Shown in pieces: positions 15,565 through 25,049 of a stretch of 48,573 nucleotides of DNA; position 1 is the stretch's first letter, and each line of letters opens with the position of its first letter. A model generated the notes under the pieces. It ran no database searches. It was not told the origin of the DNA and saw nothing but the letters and a program-made list of their open reading frames with translations. The stretch spans positions 1 through 48,573 of the forward strand of contig JAJDNY010000105.1 of assembly GCA_022340425.1 (NCBI GenBank). The letters run 5' to 3'. The DNA comes from Desulfobacteraceae bacterium (GTDB taxonomy: Bacteria; Desulfobacterota; Desulfobacteria; Desulfobacterales; JAABRJ01). Both the position numbers and the translations under genes were made by a program.

Positions 15565-16782
15565 ATGCTCGATCAGATCCTCATTCTGGTTGTGTTGCTC
15601 TTTTTTTCCGGTTTTTTTTCATCCGCCGAAACCGCCCTTTTTTCCATCAGCCGGGTCAAAGCCCGGCACCTGGGTAAAATGGCGGGCAAAACCAACCTCT
15701 TGATCATGCGGATGAAGGAGGACCCCCACCGGCTGCTGGCCACGATCCTGATCGGCAACAATATGGTCAATATCGGCGCCTCATCCCTGGCCACGGCGCT
15801 CGCCCTGGACTATTTCCAGGACCAGGCGGTGGGGATCGCCACCGGCGGCATGACGTTTCTCATCCTGGTCTTCGGCGAAATATTCCCCAAATCCATTGCC
15901 ACCCGCAACAACATCCTGATTTCCAAAATCGTCATCCTGCCCATTTTCTGGCTGTCGATCCTCTTTTTTCCCCTGATCAAGTTCCTCGATTTCATACCGA
16001 AACTGACCGGCAAAATCAAAAGGACTCCCACCGTCACCGAAGAGGAGCTGATGACCTTCGTGGAAGTGGTCGAGGAGGAGGGCGAGATCAAGGAGGAGGA
16101 AAAAGAACTGATTCACAACATTTTCGAGTTTGACGACACCAATGCCTATGAAATCATGACCCCGCGGGCGGACATGTACGTCATCGACGCCGACGATGAG
16201 CTGCGCGTGGATGAGATCGTCAAATCGGGCTTTTCCCGGATTCCCGTCATCCGCGGGGACATCGACCACGTGGTGGGGATCCTGAACATCAAGGACCTCT
16301 TCATGCGGCATCTCACCGCCAGCGCGCCCCTGGATGTCCGGGAACTGATGCAGCCGCCCTACTTCGTGCCGGAAAACAAAAAACTGGATTCCCTCCTGCG
16401 CCAATTCAAACGCCGCAAAAGCCATCTGGCGATTGTCGTCGATGAGCACGGGGGGGTGGCCGGCCTGATCACCCTGGAAGACGTGCTGGAGGAGATCGTC
16501 GGGGAGATCAGCGACGAAACCGACAAGGTGGAGGCCCGCATTGTCCGGTTGAAAAACAAGGAATGGATCGTTCTGGGCAAGACCGACGTCGAGGAGGTCA
16601 ATGAAAAGATTCCCATGGAGATCCCGGAGTCCAAGGAGTATGACACCTTCTCGGGCTTCGTGCTCAACCAGATCGGCAAGATCCCCCAGGAAAAGGAGGA
16701 GATTCCCATCGGGTCCTTCATCGTGACGGTTCAGAAAAAGGACGGCAACCGGATCAGCGAGTACCACGTGCGCCAGGTCTGA
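15565..16782 (+). CDS. CNNM/CorC (HlyC)-family transporter-like protein
   Basis: The 405-residue protein has an N-terminal DUF21 (CNNM) membrane domain with about four helices (1-180, starting FSGFFSSAETALFS), a CBS pair at about 200-320 (MTPRADMYVID; DEHGGVAGLITLEDVLEEIVGEI) and a C-terminal CorC_HlyC domain (335-405, ending GSFIVTVQKKDGNRI). Family members take part in Mg2+/Co2+ efflux or Mg2+ homeostasis; the older name hemolysin is misleading. A near-consensus promoter lies 57 bases upstream and AGGAAAA precedes the ATG. Confidence 0.9.
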   Translation: MLDQILILVVLLFFSGFFSSAETALFSISRVKARHLGKMAGKTNLLIMRMKEDPHRLLATILIGNNMVNIGASSLATALALDYFQDQAVGIATGGMTFLILVFGEIFPKSIATRNNILISKIVILPIFWLSILFFPLIKFLDFIPKLTGKIKRTPTVTEEELMTFVEVVEEEGEIKEEEKELIHNIFEFDDTNAYEIMTPRADMYVIDADDELRVDEIVKSGFSRIPVIRGDIDHVVGILNIKDLFMRHLTASAPLDVRELMQPPYFVPENKKLDSLLRQFKRRKSHLAIVVDEHGGVAGLITLEDVLEEIVGEISDETDKVEARIVRLKNKEWIVLGKTDVEEVNEKIPMEIPESKEYDTFSGFVLNQIGKIPQEKEEIPIGSFIVTVQKKDGNRISEYHVRQV

Positions 16783-16785
16783 TCC

Positions 16786-17100
16786 TCAGCGCCGCTGGCC
16801 GCAGTGTGGGCAGTAACGGAAGTCGGCTGCCAGCGCCCGCCCGCAGCGGCTGCACGTTTCGCCCGGGGGGGCCGCGACGGCGGCTTCGGACGCGGCCTCG
16901 GGGTCCGAGAGGGTCCCGCAGCGGCTGCAAACCAGCAGCGGCGCCCCTTTTTTTACCCGCCACAGCGGGATGAAGAACAGGTTGAGGTAGTGGTCCACCC
17001 GCTGCAAGCGGGCCTGAAAAAGACCGCAGGCCGGACAGCGGCGGGCTGCCGGGTCCAAAACGACGGTTTTAGGTGAAATTCCGCCCACCAGAAAAAACAC
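16786..17100 (-). CDS. Small zinc-ribbon protein of unknown function
   Basis: The 104-residue protein holds two or three CxxC pairs: CPACG near residue 23, CSRCG at about 59, and a C-terminal CSRCG...CPHCG ribbon at about 83-101. A hydrophobic stretch YLNLFFIPLW between the first two may touch the membrane. The GTG start at 17100 follows GAGGTGAGCG. It converges on the CorC-like gene with only 3 bases between stops. I do not recognise a function; zinc binding is inferred from the cysteine pairs. Confidence 0.75.
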   Translation of the reverse strand: MFFLVGGISPKTVVLDPAARRCPACGLFQARLQRVDHYLNLFFIPLWRVKKGAPLLVCSRCGTLSDPEAASEAAVAAPPGETCSRCGRALAADFRYCPHCGQRR

Positions 17101-17185
17101 CGCTCACCTCTGATCTCGACGCCGCCCGGCAGCTGCTCGGCCAGCGCGTTGGATTTTACTTATGCCTGTCAAGGAGGCAACCACG

Positions 17186-18025
17186 ATGATCATCGATTGC
17201 CACACCCACATCTTCCCGGCGGCGGTGCGCCAGAACCGGGAAAAATATTTCCGGGGGGAGCCGGCCTTCGAATTGCTCTACGCCTCTCCCAAAGCCAGAC
17301 TGGTGGGGGCCGGGGAGCTGGTCGCCGCAATGGATGCCCAGGGGGTCGACCGGTCGGTGGTTTTCGGTTTCCCCTGGCGTGATGCCCGGATCGCGCGTTT
17401 GAACAACGACTATGTGATGGAGGCCGTGGGGCGCTACCCCGGGCGGCTGGTGGGGCTCTGCTGTCTGGATCCCTTCAGCCCCCAGGCCGAAGCCGAAACC
17501 CGGCGCTGCCTGGAAGGCGGGCTGGCAGGCATCGGAGAGCTGGCCTTCTATCAGTCCGGCATCGACGCCGCCGCCCTGGACAAACTGGCGCCCCTGATGG
17601 CGCTGTGTCTGACCAACGGGTTGGTGGCCATGATCCATACCAACGAGCCGGTGGGTCATCTCTATCCCGGCAAGACCCCCAACACCCTGCGGCAGATCTA
17701 CGATTTGGTCAGGCGCTTCCCCGAAAACAAGATCGTGCTGGCCCACTGGGGGGGCGGGCTCTTTTTCTATCAGCTGCTCAAACGGGAGGTCAAGGCCGCG
17801 CTGCAAAACGTCTACTTCGACACCGCCGCTTCGCCGTATCTCTACGACCCGGATGTGTATCGGGTGGCCTGTGAACTTGTCGGCAGCGAAAAAATTCTCT
17901 TCGGCAGCGACTACCCGCTCCTCGGCCCCGCCCGATATTTCGCGGAAATGGCGGCCGCCAGGATCTCCGACGACGACCGCGAGCGGATCTGCGGCGGGAA
18001 CGCCGCCCGTCTGCTGAACCTCTGA
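17186..18025 (+). CDS. Amidohydrolase-family protein (TIM-barrel metal-dependent hydrolase)
   Basis: The 279-residue protein begins MIIDCHTHIFP, the HxH metal motif of the amidohydrolase 2 family. IVLAHWGGG supplies the next His and FGSDYPLLGP the terminal Asp of the metal site. Family members hydrolyse or decarboxylate small ring substrates; the substrate here is unknown. The ATG at 17186 is chosen because AAGGAGG lies nine bases before it; an in-frame ATG at 17162 would place that site inside the coding region. Confidence 0.87.
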   Translation: MIIDCHTHIFPAAVRQNREKYFRGEPAFELLYASPKARLVGAGELVAAMDAQGVDRSVVFGFPWRDARIARLNNDYVMEAVGRYPGRLVGLCCLDPFSPQAEAETRRCLEGGLAGIGELAFYQSGIDAAALDKLAPLMALCLTNGLVAMIHTNEPVGHLYPGKTPNTLRQIYDLVRRFPENKIVLAHWGGGLFFYQLLKREVKAALQNVYFDTAASPYLYDPDVYRVACELVGSEKILFGSDYPLLGPARYFAEMAAARISDDDRERICGGNAARLLNL

Positions 18026-18121
18026 AAGTCAGGCCCAAAATGGCCGCCGGAGGCTCGGCTCAGGCCCCAAGCCGCCGGTTAAAATGCCCCCGGGAGGCGG
18101 CGGTGGGGATTGCCGGGGATC

Positions 18122-18847
18122 TCACAGGCGCCATTTGATGACCTGCCGTTCAAAGTCGATGCTGTAGTCCACGTTGCGCAGGAAATTCATTCCCAGCAGC
18201 CCCTTGAATCGCGTGGCCCCGCTGTGGCGGATGATCCCCGCGCGCAGGTTCTTGACGCGCACCGGGCCCACCTGCACATAGCTCAGGGTGGCCAGTTTGA
18301 AGGGGATGTTTTTGCCGCCCACCACCTGCGCCGTCGCCTGCTGGGTGCTGCGTATTTTCAAGCCCTGGGCGACCTCCTCGTGCAGTGCGATCAGTGATGC
18401 ACCGGTGTCCAGGAGCAGCAGCGTTTCCACCTGATTGCCCTCGTAGTCCAGGGTGACCGGCACCAGTACCTGGTTGCCCCGGATGATCACCTTGGTTTCG
18501 TAAATTTCGCCGTCCTGCCTGCCGCCGGTGAAGTGCTCCGGGCGGTTGGCGGCCGCTTCGGCGGGGGTGCCGACGGCCCTTGGCGCCGCCCCGGCGGGGG
18601 CCTTTTGCAGGCGCTCGCGGTGTTTCAGGGCCGCCCGCTCCTCCGGTGCAAGGTCGTCATAGCGCTCCTTGTAGGTGGTCAGGTTTTCACGGTATTGCGG
18701 CGGGATTTTGGCCGCGTCGTCCACATAGCGGGTTTGGCCGTTCTCATCGACGTACTTGTAAAACGCCGGCTGCGAAAGGTTCGGCCAAAACCCCAGACCC
18801 GCCAGGATGACGCAGAGAACCAGGGGCTTTCGCAAGATCGGGTTCAT
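18122..18847 (-). CDS. DUF4124 plus retropepsin-like aspartic protease
   Basis: The 241-residue protein has a signal-peptide-like N-terminus (residues 1-28), a DUF4124 segment YKYVDENGQTRYVDD (30-44), a charged linker, and a retropepsin-like domain with LLLLDTGAS (Asp147-Thr-Gly) and LLGMNFLRN near the end. Such single-domain clan AA proteases act as dimers and here would be periplasmic or envelope bound. The target is unknown. ATG at 18847 is chosen because it opens the signal peptide. It lies 98 bases downstream of a YkgJ-type gene on the same strand. Confidence 0.85.
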   Translation of the reverse strand: MNPILRKPLVLCVILAGLGFWPNLSQPAFYKYVDENGQTRYVDDAAKIPPQYRENLTTYKERYDDLAPEERAALKHRERLQKAPAGAAPRAVGTPAEAAANRPEHFTGGRQDGEIYETKVIIRGNQVLVPVTLDYEGNQVETLLLLDTGASLIALHEEVAQGLKIRSTQQATAQVVGGKNIPFKLATLSYVQVGPVRVKNLRAGIIRHSGATRFKGLLGMNFLRNVDYSIDFERQVIKWRL

Positions 18848-18945
18848 TCGGCAACTCCGTTTGCCCGCAAAAAAGGTGACTTTTCCCTTTATCGGCCCCT
18901 GTCCCCGAAAGGTTTGCCTGAAAAAGCCGGCGGCCGGCGGGGGTC

Positions 18946-19653
18946 TCACGTCGGGCCGGGACGTTCAGCCGCGTGCAGCAGGCGCTGGAGTCGCGCCACC
19001 CAGGGGCGCAGCGGGTCCTGGTGCTCGGGGGGGACCATCAGGATTCTGACGGGGCGGTTTCGGATCAGGCCGTTTGACCCGCAGCCCAGGGCGCCCTGGC
19101 GGTAGGCCCGGCGAGCGTCAGCGGGGGCCAAAACCCGGAGCAGATCTGAAAAGTTGCCGCTGCAGCCCGTCTGGTCGAGGTGTTCGATGACCTGCAGGAA
19201 AACCGTGTTGACGGTCACCATCAGCGGGGTCTGCTCGGCGCAGCCGATTTGAGCGCAGCCGCGAAGGGAGGCGAAACTGCGGCAGCCGAACGGGCGCAGT
19301 GGATAGACCGGGCAGACGGCGTCGGTCAGCAACGGGCAGGGACCCCAGGCGGGGTCGGCGTCTTCCGCCGGGGGGTCTTCGCCCGCGAGACAGAGCTCCG
19401 CCAGCTGGTTGGTGGTGACCGTCGGGCGGAAGCGGTTTCTGCCGGCCTGGGCTGCTGCACGCGCCAGGAGGGGGCCGCGCACTTCCAGGGAAAGCCCCTC
19501 CAGCAGCCGGTAAGCCTCCAGAGTGGTCAGGGTCACGTTACGGGTGCAGCAGCTGTGGCAGCCCTTCCGGCAGGCCAGCGCCAGGGTGCCCGCATAGGCA
19601 TCGTAGAGGGCCTCGATCCGGTTTAGCAGGGCGAGTTTTTGCTGGAGTTCCAT
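18946..19653 (-). CDS. YkgJ-family cysteine-cluster protein
   Basis: This 235-residue protein has the N-terminal cluster CRKGCHSCC (Cys28, 32, 35, 36) and the central CPLLTDAVCPVYPLRPFGCRSF, the layout of YkgJ-type proteins, which are thought to bind zinc or an iron-sulfur cluster. No enzymatic role is established for the family. It differs from the three other members near 45-48 kb. It begins 26 bases after the rhomboid gene stop on the same strand. Confidence 0.82.
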   Translation of the reverse strand: MELQQKLALLNRIEALYDAYAGTLALACRKGCHSCCTRNVTLTTLEAYRLLEGLSLEVRGPLLARAAAQAGRNRFRPTVTTNQLAELCLAGEDPPAEDADPAWGPCPLLTDAVCPVYPLRPFGCRSFASLRGCAQIGCAEQTPLMVTVNTVFLQVIEHLDQTGCSGNFSDLLRVLAPADARRAYRQGALGCGSNGLIRNRPVRILMVPPEHQDPLRPWVARLQRLLHAAERPGPT

Positions 19654-19679
19654 GAGGCTGGGGGGCTCCCGGGTCGGTT

Positions 19680-20525
19680 TCAGGCCGCAAACCGCAGGAC
19701 AAGGGCGCTCAGGGCGGCCCAGCCAAGGGTCAGGACGGTCAGGGCGGCACAGATGCCCGCCAGGGATTTATGCCAGAGGGTCTCCGGTCGGCGTTCGCGG
19801 TAGCCCAGCAGGTAGGCCAGCAGGGCACCGCTCACCAGACCGCCGCCATGCCCCCAGTTGTTGATTCCGGGCACCAGCAGCCCGAAGACGAACAGCCCCA
19901 AAACCCAGCCGCTGACCTGTTTGTAAACCGCCTGACCGTAAGTGCCGCCGCGGTTTTTGCCGTAGAAAAGGGCCGCACCGATCAGGCCGCAGACCGCCGC
20001 CGAGGCGCCGATGGTCAGCGCCACCCCCGCCAGGTAGGACACCAGGAAGCCGCCCACGCCGCTCAGGGTGTAGAGGCTGATCATGCGATAGGGGCCGTAC
20101 TCGCGGATGACAAAGGGCGCCAGCTGCCGGAAGGCCATCATGTTGAAGACGATGTGGAGAATGCCGCCGTGGAGGTAATTTGCCGTCAGCAGGGACCACC
20201 AGCGGTGTAGGCGGTCGATGGGAATGGTCCCGGTGGCCCCCAGATGCAGGAGGCTGAGATCCGATGGGGCCAAAGCGGTCAGGGGGTTCAGCGACACCCG
20301 GGTGTCGCCCGGGTTGAGCAGCAAGGCGAGGATGAACATGCCGGCGTTGAGAAAAACCACCCAGTTGACCAGCGTCTCCTCGCGCCCGAGCCCGCGGGTC
20401 CAGGGGTTGTTGCGCCACAGGGCGGCGGGCCGGGAGGTGCCGCAGTGCGGGCAGCGGGGCTCGTCGGCACTGATCAGCTTGCGGCAGTTGGGGCAGAGCA
20501 GTGAAGAGCGCTTCGGTTCTGGCAT
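19680..20525 (-). CDS. Zinc-ribbon rhomboid-family intramembrane serine protease
   Basis: The 281-residue protein starts with a zinc ribbon CPNC...CPHCG (residues 11-28), followed by a rhomboid membrane domain of about six helices. The catalytic serine is in GASAAVCGL (Ser175) and the histidine in NNWGHGGG (His226); HIVFNM supplies the conserved His/Asn of helix 2. It should cut membrane-embedded substrates. The ATG at 20525 is chosen because the zinc ribbon follows directly; the upstream 80 in-frame residues overlap the divergent pgm promoter region. Confidence 0.9.
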   Translation of the reverse strand: MPEPKRSSLLCPNCRKLISADEPRCPHCGTSRPAALWRNNPWTRGLGREETLVNWVVFLNAGMFILALLLNPGDTRVSLNPLTALAPSDLSLLHLGATGTIPIDRLHRWWSLLTANYLHGGILHIVFNMMAFRQLAPFVIREYGPYRMISLYTLSGVGGFLVSYLAGVALTIGASAAVCGLIGAALFYGKNRGGTYGQAVYKQVSGWVLGLFVFGLLVPGINNWGHGGGLVSGALLAYLLGYRERRPETLWHKSLAGICAALTVLTLGWAALSALVLRFAA

Positions 20526-20637
20526 CGCGGGACCTGTTTGATGGCTACTTAAAGCTTGACGGGCGGCGGTCTTTGATTCTATTTTGAAATCCAAGGAGTT
20601 TGCCGATCGCCCCGGATCATTTCCTGAAAATGGCATA

Positions 20638-20666
20638 CGTATAGACAAGATATAGTGTAACCGCAA
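20638..20666 (-). promoter_or_regulatory. Candidate promoter of the rhomboid operon
   Basis: On the minus strand TTGCGG (20661-20666), a 17-base spacer and TATACG (20638-20643) resemble a sigma-70 promoter. The AT-rich gap 20526-20712 lies between divergent genes and probably holds the pgm promoter too, which I cannot place firmly. Confidence 0.35.
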
Positions 20667-20712
20667 CCCGACGAAGTCAAATTTTTGCGACGGTTCAGAA
20701 AGGTGGTTATGC

Positions 20713-22365
20713 ATGGCGCTGCATCCCCGGGCCGGAAGGCCCGCCCCGGCATCCATCCGGGCCAATATTCCCCAGCTGGTCAGCGCGTACTACACCCGCC
20801 ACCCGGACCCCGCGGACCCCGCCCAGCGGGTGAGCTTCGGCACCTCGGGTCACCGCGGCTCGGCCCTTAAAAACAGCCTCAACGAGGACCATATCCTGGC
20901 CACCAGCCAGGCAATTTGCGACTATCGGCGGGCCAACAACATCAGCGGCCCCCTTTTTTTGGGGATGGACACCCACGCCCTGTCGCAGCCCTGCTTCATC
21001 ACCGCCCTGGAGGTGCTGAGCGCCAATGAGGTGACGGTCATGATCGACCATCAGGGCGGCTTTACCCCCACCCCGGTGGTCTCCCACGCCATTCTGGCCT
21101 TCAACCGGAGGCAAGCGGCGCCGCGTGCCGACGGCATCGTGATCACCCCCTCGCACAACCCCCCCGAAGACGGGGGCTTCAAGTACAACCCTCCCCACGG
21201 CGGGCCGGCGGACACCGAGGTCACCCGCTGGGTGGAGAAACGCGCCAACCAACTGCTGGCGGAAAACAACCGGGGGGTTAGACGGCTGCGCTATGAGGCG
21301 GCGCTCAAGGCCCCCGGGGTCCGGCCCCATGATTTTTTCACCCCGTACATCCAGGACTTGGAGCAGATCATCGATGTCGCGGCGATCCGCTCGGCCGGAA
21401 TCCGGATGGGGGTCGACCCCATGGGCGGGGCCACCGTCGGTCTCTGGGAGCCCCTGGCCGCGGCCCTGAACCTGCAGATCACGGTGGTCAACCCCGAAAT
21501 CGATCCGACCTTCGGCTTCATGACCCTCGACAAGGACGGCAAGATCCGCATGGACTGCTCCTCGCCGTATGCCATGGCGGGCCTGATCGGGCTCAAGGCC
21601 GATTTTGAGATTGCCTTCGGCAACGACCCGGACGGCGACCGGCACGGCATCGTGACCCCTGACGGGGGGTTGATGAACCCCAACCATTACCTCTCAGTGG
21701 CGGTCTGGTACCTCTTCCAGAACCGCCCCCGTTGGCGGCCGCAGGCCCGGGTCGGCAAAACCCTGGTGAGCAGCAGCATGATCGACCGGGTGGCCGCCCA
21801 TCTGGGCAAAACCCTGTGGGAGGTGCCGGTGGGCTTCAAGTGGTTTGTCCCCGGTCTGATTGACGGCAGCTGCGCCTTTGGCGGCGAGGAAAGCGCCGGG
21901 GCGAGCTTTCTGCGGCATGATGGCAGCGTCTGGACCACCGACAAGGACGGCATCGCCATGGATCTTCTGGCCGCCGAGATCACCGCCATCACCGGGCGGA
22001 GCCCGGCGGCGCTCTACCGGCGACTGGCGGCTGAATTCGGCGACCCGCTCTATGAGCGCCTGGATGCGCCGGCCACGGCGGCCCAAAAAGCGGTCCTGAG
22101 CACTCTCGCGCCCGAGGACGTCCAGGCCGCGGAGCTCGCCGGTGAGCCGATTTGCGCCAAACTGACCCGCGCCCCTGGAAACGATGCCCCCATTGGCGGC
22201 CTCAAGGTGGTCACCGCCAACGGCTGGTTTGCCGCCCGCCCCTCGGGCACCGAGGATGTCTACAAAATCTACGCGGAGAGCTTCAACGGCCGCTCGCACC
22301 TCCAGAGAATTCAAACCGAGGCCCGGGAGATCGTCCAGCGGGCGTTTTCGGCCGCCGGGGCCTGA
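20713..22365 (+). CDS. pgm: Phosphoglucomutase (alpha-D-glucose phosphate specific)
   Basis: The 550-residue enzyme interconverts glucose 1-phosphate and glucose 6-phosphate. FGTSGHRGS opens domain 1; the phosphoserine loop is [11 protein letters not shown] (Ser147); the metal loop is DPDGDRHG (from Asp305); [11 protein letters not shown] is the sugar-binding loop; and [16 protein letters not shown] is the phosphate-binding loop of domain 4. Length matches the E. coli Pgm type. AAAGGTGG precedes the ATG. The parA gene follows after 25 bases and may be co-transcribed. Confidence 0.95.
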   Translation: MALHPRAGRPAPASIRANIPQLVSAYYTRHPDPADPAQRVSFGTSGHRGSALKNSLNEDHILATSQAICDYRRANNISGPLFLGMDTHALSQPCFITALEVLSANEVTVMIDHQGGFTPTPVVSHAILAFNRRQAAPRADGIVITPSHNPPEDGGFKYNPPHGGPADTEVTRWVEKRANQLLAENNRGVRRLRYEAALKAPGVRPHDFFTPYIQDLEQIIDVAAIRSAGIRMGVDPMGGATVGLWEPLAAALNLQITVVNPEIDPTFGFMTLDKDGKIRMDCSSPYAMAGLIGLKADFEIAFGNDPDGDRHGIVTPDGGLMNPNHYLSVAVWYLFQNRPRWRPQARVGKTLVSSSMIDRVAAHLGKTLWEVPVGFKWFVPGLIDGSCAFGGEESAGASFLRHDGSVWTTDKDGIAMDLLAAEITAITGRSPAALYRRLAAEFGDPLYERLDAPATAAQKAVLSTLAPEDVQAAELAGEPICAKLTRAPGNDAPIGGLKVVTANGWFAARPSGTEDVYKIYAESFNGRSHLQRIQTEAREIVQRAFSAAGA

Positions 22366-22390
22366 GCGCCGCAGCAAGGGGGAGTCCAGC

Positions 22391-23155
22391 ATGAAGCGAT
22401 GGGTGGTTTTCAACCAGAAGGGCGGGGTGGGCAAATCCACCATCGCCTGCAACCTGGCCGCGGTCAGTGCCGCCCGCGGGCGGCGCACCCTGGTGGTGGA
22501 CCTGGATCCCCAGGGCAATTCGACCCAGTACCTGCTGGGAACCGGGGCGAGCCACCTGGAGACGACCCTGGCCACCTACTTCGAGGAGACCCTCTACGCC
22601 TTTTTCAAGACCCAGCGCCCCGAAAGCTGCGTCCACCCGACGCCCTTTGTCGGTCTGGACGTCATGCCGGCGCACCCCGCGATGGCGGAGCTGGAGGGCA
22701 AGCTGGAATCGCGCTACAAGATGTTCAAGCTCAAGGAGGCCCTGGACAGTCTGGTGGATTACGCCGCTGTCTTCATCGATACCCCGCCGGCGCTCAATTT
22801 CTTCACCCGCTCGGCGCTGATCGCCGCCGACGCCTGCCTGATTCCCTTCGACTGCGACCACTTCTCCCGCCAGGCGCTCTACGCGCTGCTGGAGAACGTC
22901 CGGGAAATCCGGGCCGACCACAACCCCCGCCTGGAGGTGGCCGGGATCGTGGTCAACCAGTTCCAGGCACGCGCCCGCCAACCCCGGGAAATCGTGGCGG
23001 CGCTGCGGCAGGAGGGCCTGCCGGTCCTGGATCCCTACATTTCCGCCTCCGTCCGGATCCGCGAGTCCCACACGGCGGCCCAGCCGATGATTTTCTTTGA
23101 CCCGCGCCACAAGCTGAGCGCCGAATTTCAGGCCCTCCAGGAGCGGCTGGGCTGA
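22391..23155 (+). CDS. ParA-family ATPase (lone)
   Basis: This 254-residue protein has a deviant Walker A motif NQKGGVGKST (residues 8-17), DLDPQGNST (Walker A' region) and FIDTPPALN (Walker B). These are features of ParA/Soj/MinD-type ATPases that position DNA or protein cargo. No ParB, centromere-like repeat or replication gene is nearby, so a plasmid partition role is unlikely and the cargo is unknown. The ATG at 22391 follows GGGGGAG; longer in-frame starts lie inside pgm. Confidence 0.88.
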   Translation: MKRWVVFNQKGGVGKSTIACNLAAVSAARGRRTLVVDLDPQGNSTQYLLGTGASHLETTLATYFEETLYAFFKTQRPESCVHPTPFVGLDVMPAHPAMAELEGKLESRYKMFKLKEALDSLVDYAAVFIDTPPALNFFTRSALIAADACLIPFDCDHFSRQALYALLENVREIRADHNPRLEVAGIVVNQFQARARQPREIVAALRQEGLPVLDPYISASVRIRESHTAAQPMIFFDPRHKLSAEFQALQERLG

Positions 23156-23389
23156 GGATCGGGCGGTCTGCGCCCTGAAGCCCGCGCCGTTGGCACCCCC
23201 CAAGACCGTTTGCCGTCCGCCACCGCCCGCTGCCCGCAAGCCCCCGGAGATTAAAGGATATCCCCCCGAAAACCGATCTGTACAGGGTATCTGCCCCGGG
23301 AGGCGGCCGGACAGAAGCGGCGCCGGCGCCCGGAACGCCCATGGGGGCGCGGCATCGACAACATCGAAAATCTAGCGGCGGAAAGCATC

Positions 23390-23665
23390 ATGTCAAAATT
23401 GACGATTGCGGGGCTTTTGACGACCCTCAGCGGGTTGGTCATATTGGGGTTTCAGTCGATTTCCTCCCTGATGGGAACCGAGGAGGTCTGGAAAAGCCTC
23501 AGCCTGCGGGATGTCCTGGACGGCGGTCAGCTGGGCTGGATCGACCAGGTGGCGCTCTTGGGGGTCGACCGCGGGCTGGATTACCTGGTGAGCATGCCGC
23601 TGTTCGCCCTGCTGGTGGCCAGCGGGGCCATCCTCCTGGTGGTCAGCGGGTTCGTCTCCAAGTGA
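23390..23665 (+). CDS. Small two-helix membrane protein, unknown function
   Basis: The 91-residue protein has a hydrophobic helix at about 4-22 and another at about 68-88 (LFALLVASGAILLVVSGF), separated by a polar loop with acidic and tryptophan residues. GGAAAG precedes the ATG. It follows parA after 234 bases that hold no recognised feature. I do not recognise a family; the clear helices and ribosome binding site support a real gene. Confidence 0.65.
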   Translation: MSKLTIAGLLTTLSGLVILGFQSISSLMGTEEVWKSLSLRDVLDGGQLGWIDQVALLGVDRGLDYLVSMPLFALLVASGAILLVVSGFVSK

Positions 23666-23720
23666 GGGCGGGCGGCCGTTTTCAGGCCGGCTGTGGCATC
23701 GAAGCGGGGGGCTGAAGGGC

Positions 23721-24548
23721 TCAGGCGAGGGTCACAAGGCGGCCGGCGGTTTCCTGGCAGGCCACTGTCAGGTCGATCCCGGGCGCCGCTTGAAGCGCCA
23801 GTCCGACTTCGGCGAGGGCTTTCTCGGGGGAGTTGTTCTTCTCGCTGAGGTGCGCCAGGATCACGTGCTGCAGACCGGCGTGGCGCACGGCGCTGAGCAG
23901 CTGGCGGGAATCGCGGTTGGCCAGATGTCCGCAGCGGCTTTTGATGCGCTGTTTGAGGGGCCACGGGTAGGGGCCGTTTTCCAGCATCAGCGGATCGTGG
24001 TTGGCCTCGAGGACCAGGGCGTTGCAGTCTTTCAGGTTTTCCTGAACCAGGGCGGTGGCGATCCCCAGGTCGGTGGCGATGCCCAGTTTGCCGCCGTTTG
24101 CGCTGACGGTGAAGCCCGCCGGGTCTTCGGCGTCATGGCAGAGGGCAAAGGGGCGAAAGTTAAGGGCCGCGATTTGAAAGCCGTGGCCGCAGCGGAAGGC
24201 GCGGACCTCATGCAGGCTGCCCAGCTGGGGGCCGGCGGCTTTCAAGGTGGGCGCCGTGATGTAGACTGGCAGGTGGTAGCGGCGTGACAGCACACCGACG
24301 CCCCGGATGTGGTCGTCGTGCTCGTGGGTGACCAGGACCGCCGTCAGCCTCTCGGGGCAAAGCCCCCGCGAGTGCAGGCGGCGTTCGATTTCAACCCCGG
24401 AAAGACCGGCATCGATCAGGACGGCGGTGGTGGCATCGGCCACGTAGATGGCGTTGCCCCGGCTGCCGCTGGCCAGAACGCAGACCGTCAGCGCTGCGGG
24501 CGCGGTCTGGGGTTCGGGGGCGGCTGGGGGAATCGCGGCAGGCGCCAT
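23721..24548 (-). CDS. MBL-fold hydrolase, YycJ/WalJ-like
   Basis: The 275-residue protein shows VLASGSRGNAIYV, the start of YycJ-type hydrolases, the metal motif THEHDDHIRG, HDAEDPAGF and LAHLSEKNN (later His). Family members are single-strand DNA or RNA 5' exonuclease-like hydrolases tied to cell-wall or repair processes; the substrate here is not shown. It starts 4 bases after the dut stop on the same strand, so it is probably the last gene of the pnp-peptidase-dut run. Confidence 0.85.
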   Translation of the reverse strand: MAPAAIPPAAPEPQTAPAALTVCVLASGSRGNAIYVADATTAVLIDAGLSGVEIERRLHSRGLCPERLTAVLVTHEHDDHIRGVGVLSRRYHLPVYITAPTLKAAGPQLGSLHEVRAFRCGHGFQIAALNFRPFALCHDAEDPAGFTVSANGGKLGIATDLGIATALVQENLKDCNALVLEANHDPLMLENGPYPWPLKQRIKSRCGHLANRDSRQLLSAVRHAGLQHVILAHLSEKNNSPEKALAEVGLALQAAPGIDLTVACQETAGRLVTLA

Positions 24549-24552
24549 GCCC

Positions 24553-25011
24553 TCAGGCCCCCGTGTGGCCGAAACCGCCGGCGCTGCGGGCGGTGTCCTC
24601 CAAGCGGGTCGTCAGCTGCACCCGCACCTGGCAGATCCGGTTGATCACCATCTGGGCGATGCGGTCGCCGCGGTGGACCGTAAAAGGAGTTTTGCCCAGG
24701 TTGATCAGCGGGATTTGCACCTCACCGCGGTAATCGGCATCGATGGTTCCGGGCGAATTGATCAGCCCGATGCCGTGATGCGCGGCCAGCCCGCTGCGCG
24801 GCCGGATCTGAGCCTCGTAGCCCGGCGGCAGGGCCATGGCGAAGCCCGTCGGGATCAGCAGAATCGCCCCCGGTGCAAGGGTCAGCGGCTGAGACACGGC
24901 CGCACAGAGGTCCATCCCCGCGGCCAGGGGGGTCATGTAGCGCGGCAGGGGGAGATCGGCGTCCTCTTCCGGCCGCAGCCGGCAGAACCTGACGGTGGGG
25001 GCGGATTCCAT
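24553..25011 (-). CDS. dut: dUTP diphosphatase
   Basis: This 152-residue trimeric enzyme splits dUTP to dUMP and keeps uracil out of DNA. Motifs: AGMDLCAA (1), PRSGLA (2), [16 protein letters not shown] (3), RIAQMV (4) and the C-terminal [11 protein letters not shown] (5), all in order. The ATG at 25011 is preceded by AGGA; a longer GTG start at 25065 would overlap the peptidase gene. It lies 38 bases after the M16 peptidase gene. Confidence 0.95.
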   Translation of the reverse strand: MESAPTVRFCRLRPEEDADLPLPRYMTPLAAGMDLCAAVSQPLTLAPGAILLIPTGFAMALPPGYEAQIRPRSGLAAHHGIGLINSPGTIDADYRGEVQIPLINLGKTPFTVHRGDRIAQMVINRICQVRVQLTTRLEDTARSAGGFGHTGA

Positions 25012-25049
25012 GGGCAAGATCCTGTTCTCTCCCCCAGCCGGGGGGAACG

